Assembly: GCA_036509215.1 (NCBI GenBank)
Contig: DATCGA010000554.1
Location: 1-12,790 of the forward strand
Direction of reading: 5' to 3'
Length of the DNA: 12,790 bases
Source: Trebonia sp036509215
GTDB lineage: Bacteria > Actinomycetota > Actinomycetes > Streptosporangiales > Streptosporangiaceae
The notes below the pieces were generated by a model. The model was not told where the DNA came from and searched no databases. It saw only the letters and a program-made list of their open reading frames with translations. Position numbers and translations under genes: made by a program. Within the stretch, counting starts at the first letter, position 1, and the number at the start of each line of letters is the position of its first letter. Shown one piece after another: positions 12,667 through 12,790 of this stretch.

Positions 12667-12790
12667 GTGGCTTTTCGAGGCCGGGCGGCGTTGCCATTGG
12701 TGCTGGCGTGGTCCGTGGTTCTGGTGGGGTTGATGCTGGTTGTGTCCGTGGTCTTGTATGGCGCTAGTGGGGCTAGTGGGACTGGTGGGA
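12667..12790 (+). CDS. N-terminus of a probable membrane or exported protein (3' end outside window)
   Basis: A GTG at 12667 opens a frame that runs to the window end (41 codons). It reads a short basic start, VAFRGRAALP, then a hydrophobic helix (~10-31, LVLAWSVVLVGLMLVVSVVL), then a Gly/Ser/Ala linker ASGASGTGG. That is a signal anchor or first membrane segment. GGGGTGAT directly before the GTG is RBS-like. Codon use is G/T-rich and less GC3-biased than in the other genes. Function cannot be told from this piece. Confidence 0.5.
   Translation, partial: MAFRGRAALPLVLAWSVVLVGLMLVVSVVLYGASGASGTGG

Overview
The window is very GC-rich, with strong G/C bias at third codon positions, GTG starts and purine-rich ribosome binding sites. 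It reads as chromosomal DNA of a high-GC actinomycete (Actinobacteria). The RIO1-type kinase, the AbiEi/DUF559 fusion and the FUSC-type C-terminal region fit that lineage. No rRNA, tRNA, CRISPR array, integrase or transposase is visible.

Left part (1-4519). The 3' end of a FUSC/aromatic-acid-exporter-like gene runs into a converging two-gene operon on the minus strand: a degenerate CYTH + CHAD protein (start moved to the GTG at 3280), followed after 5 nt by an orphan ParA-type ATPase. The upstream region holds a small palindrome and three 11-nt-spaced repeats resembling a PHO box. CHAD domains bind polyphosphate and ParA ATPases position cargo, so this may be a phosphate-controlled system for placing polyphosphate granules. 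That is the strongest candidate for an undescribed system here. A PfkB-family ribokinase lies upstream on the same strand.

Middle part (4520-8998, plus strand). A small Ala/Lys-rich protein made of 16-residue repeats is followed by a strong hairpin. The hairpin contains a 48-bp relic that is 41/48 identical to the first 48 bp of the RIO kinase gene 2.9 kb downstream. Between the two copies sits an unrecognised two-gene operon: a zinc-ribbon/single-TM protein with an apparently leaderless start, and a 622-residue membrane protein with a large extracytoplasmic domain. This arrangement suggests that the operon was inserted into, or moved next to, an ancestral RIO locus. The RIO1-type kinase has intact catalytic motifs. 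Its 3' end carries two strong hairpins and overlaps the converging ABC gene by 4 nt.

Right part (8995-12790). A MacB/LolD-type ABC exporter is encoded on the minus strand, permease first and then ATPase. The permease has long Gly-rich extracytoplasmic tracts that share an exact 25-bp in-frame repeat. Its promoter region has two inverted 14-bp elements 53 bp apart, one of them between the candidate -35 and -10. Upstream on the same strand is an AbiEi-antitoxin-domain + DUF559 nuclease-like gene, and beyond its start are two perfect DnaA boxes 31 bp apart. A membrane-protein gene starts at 12667 and runs off the window.
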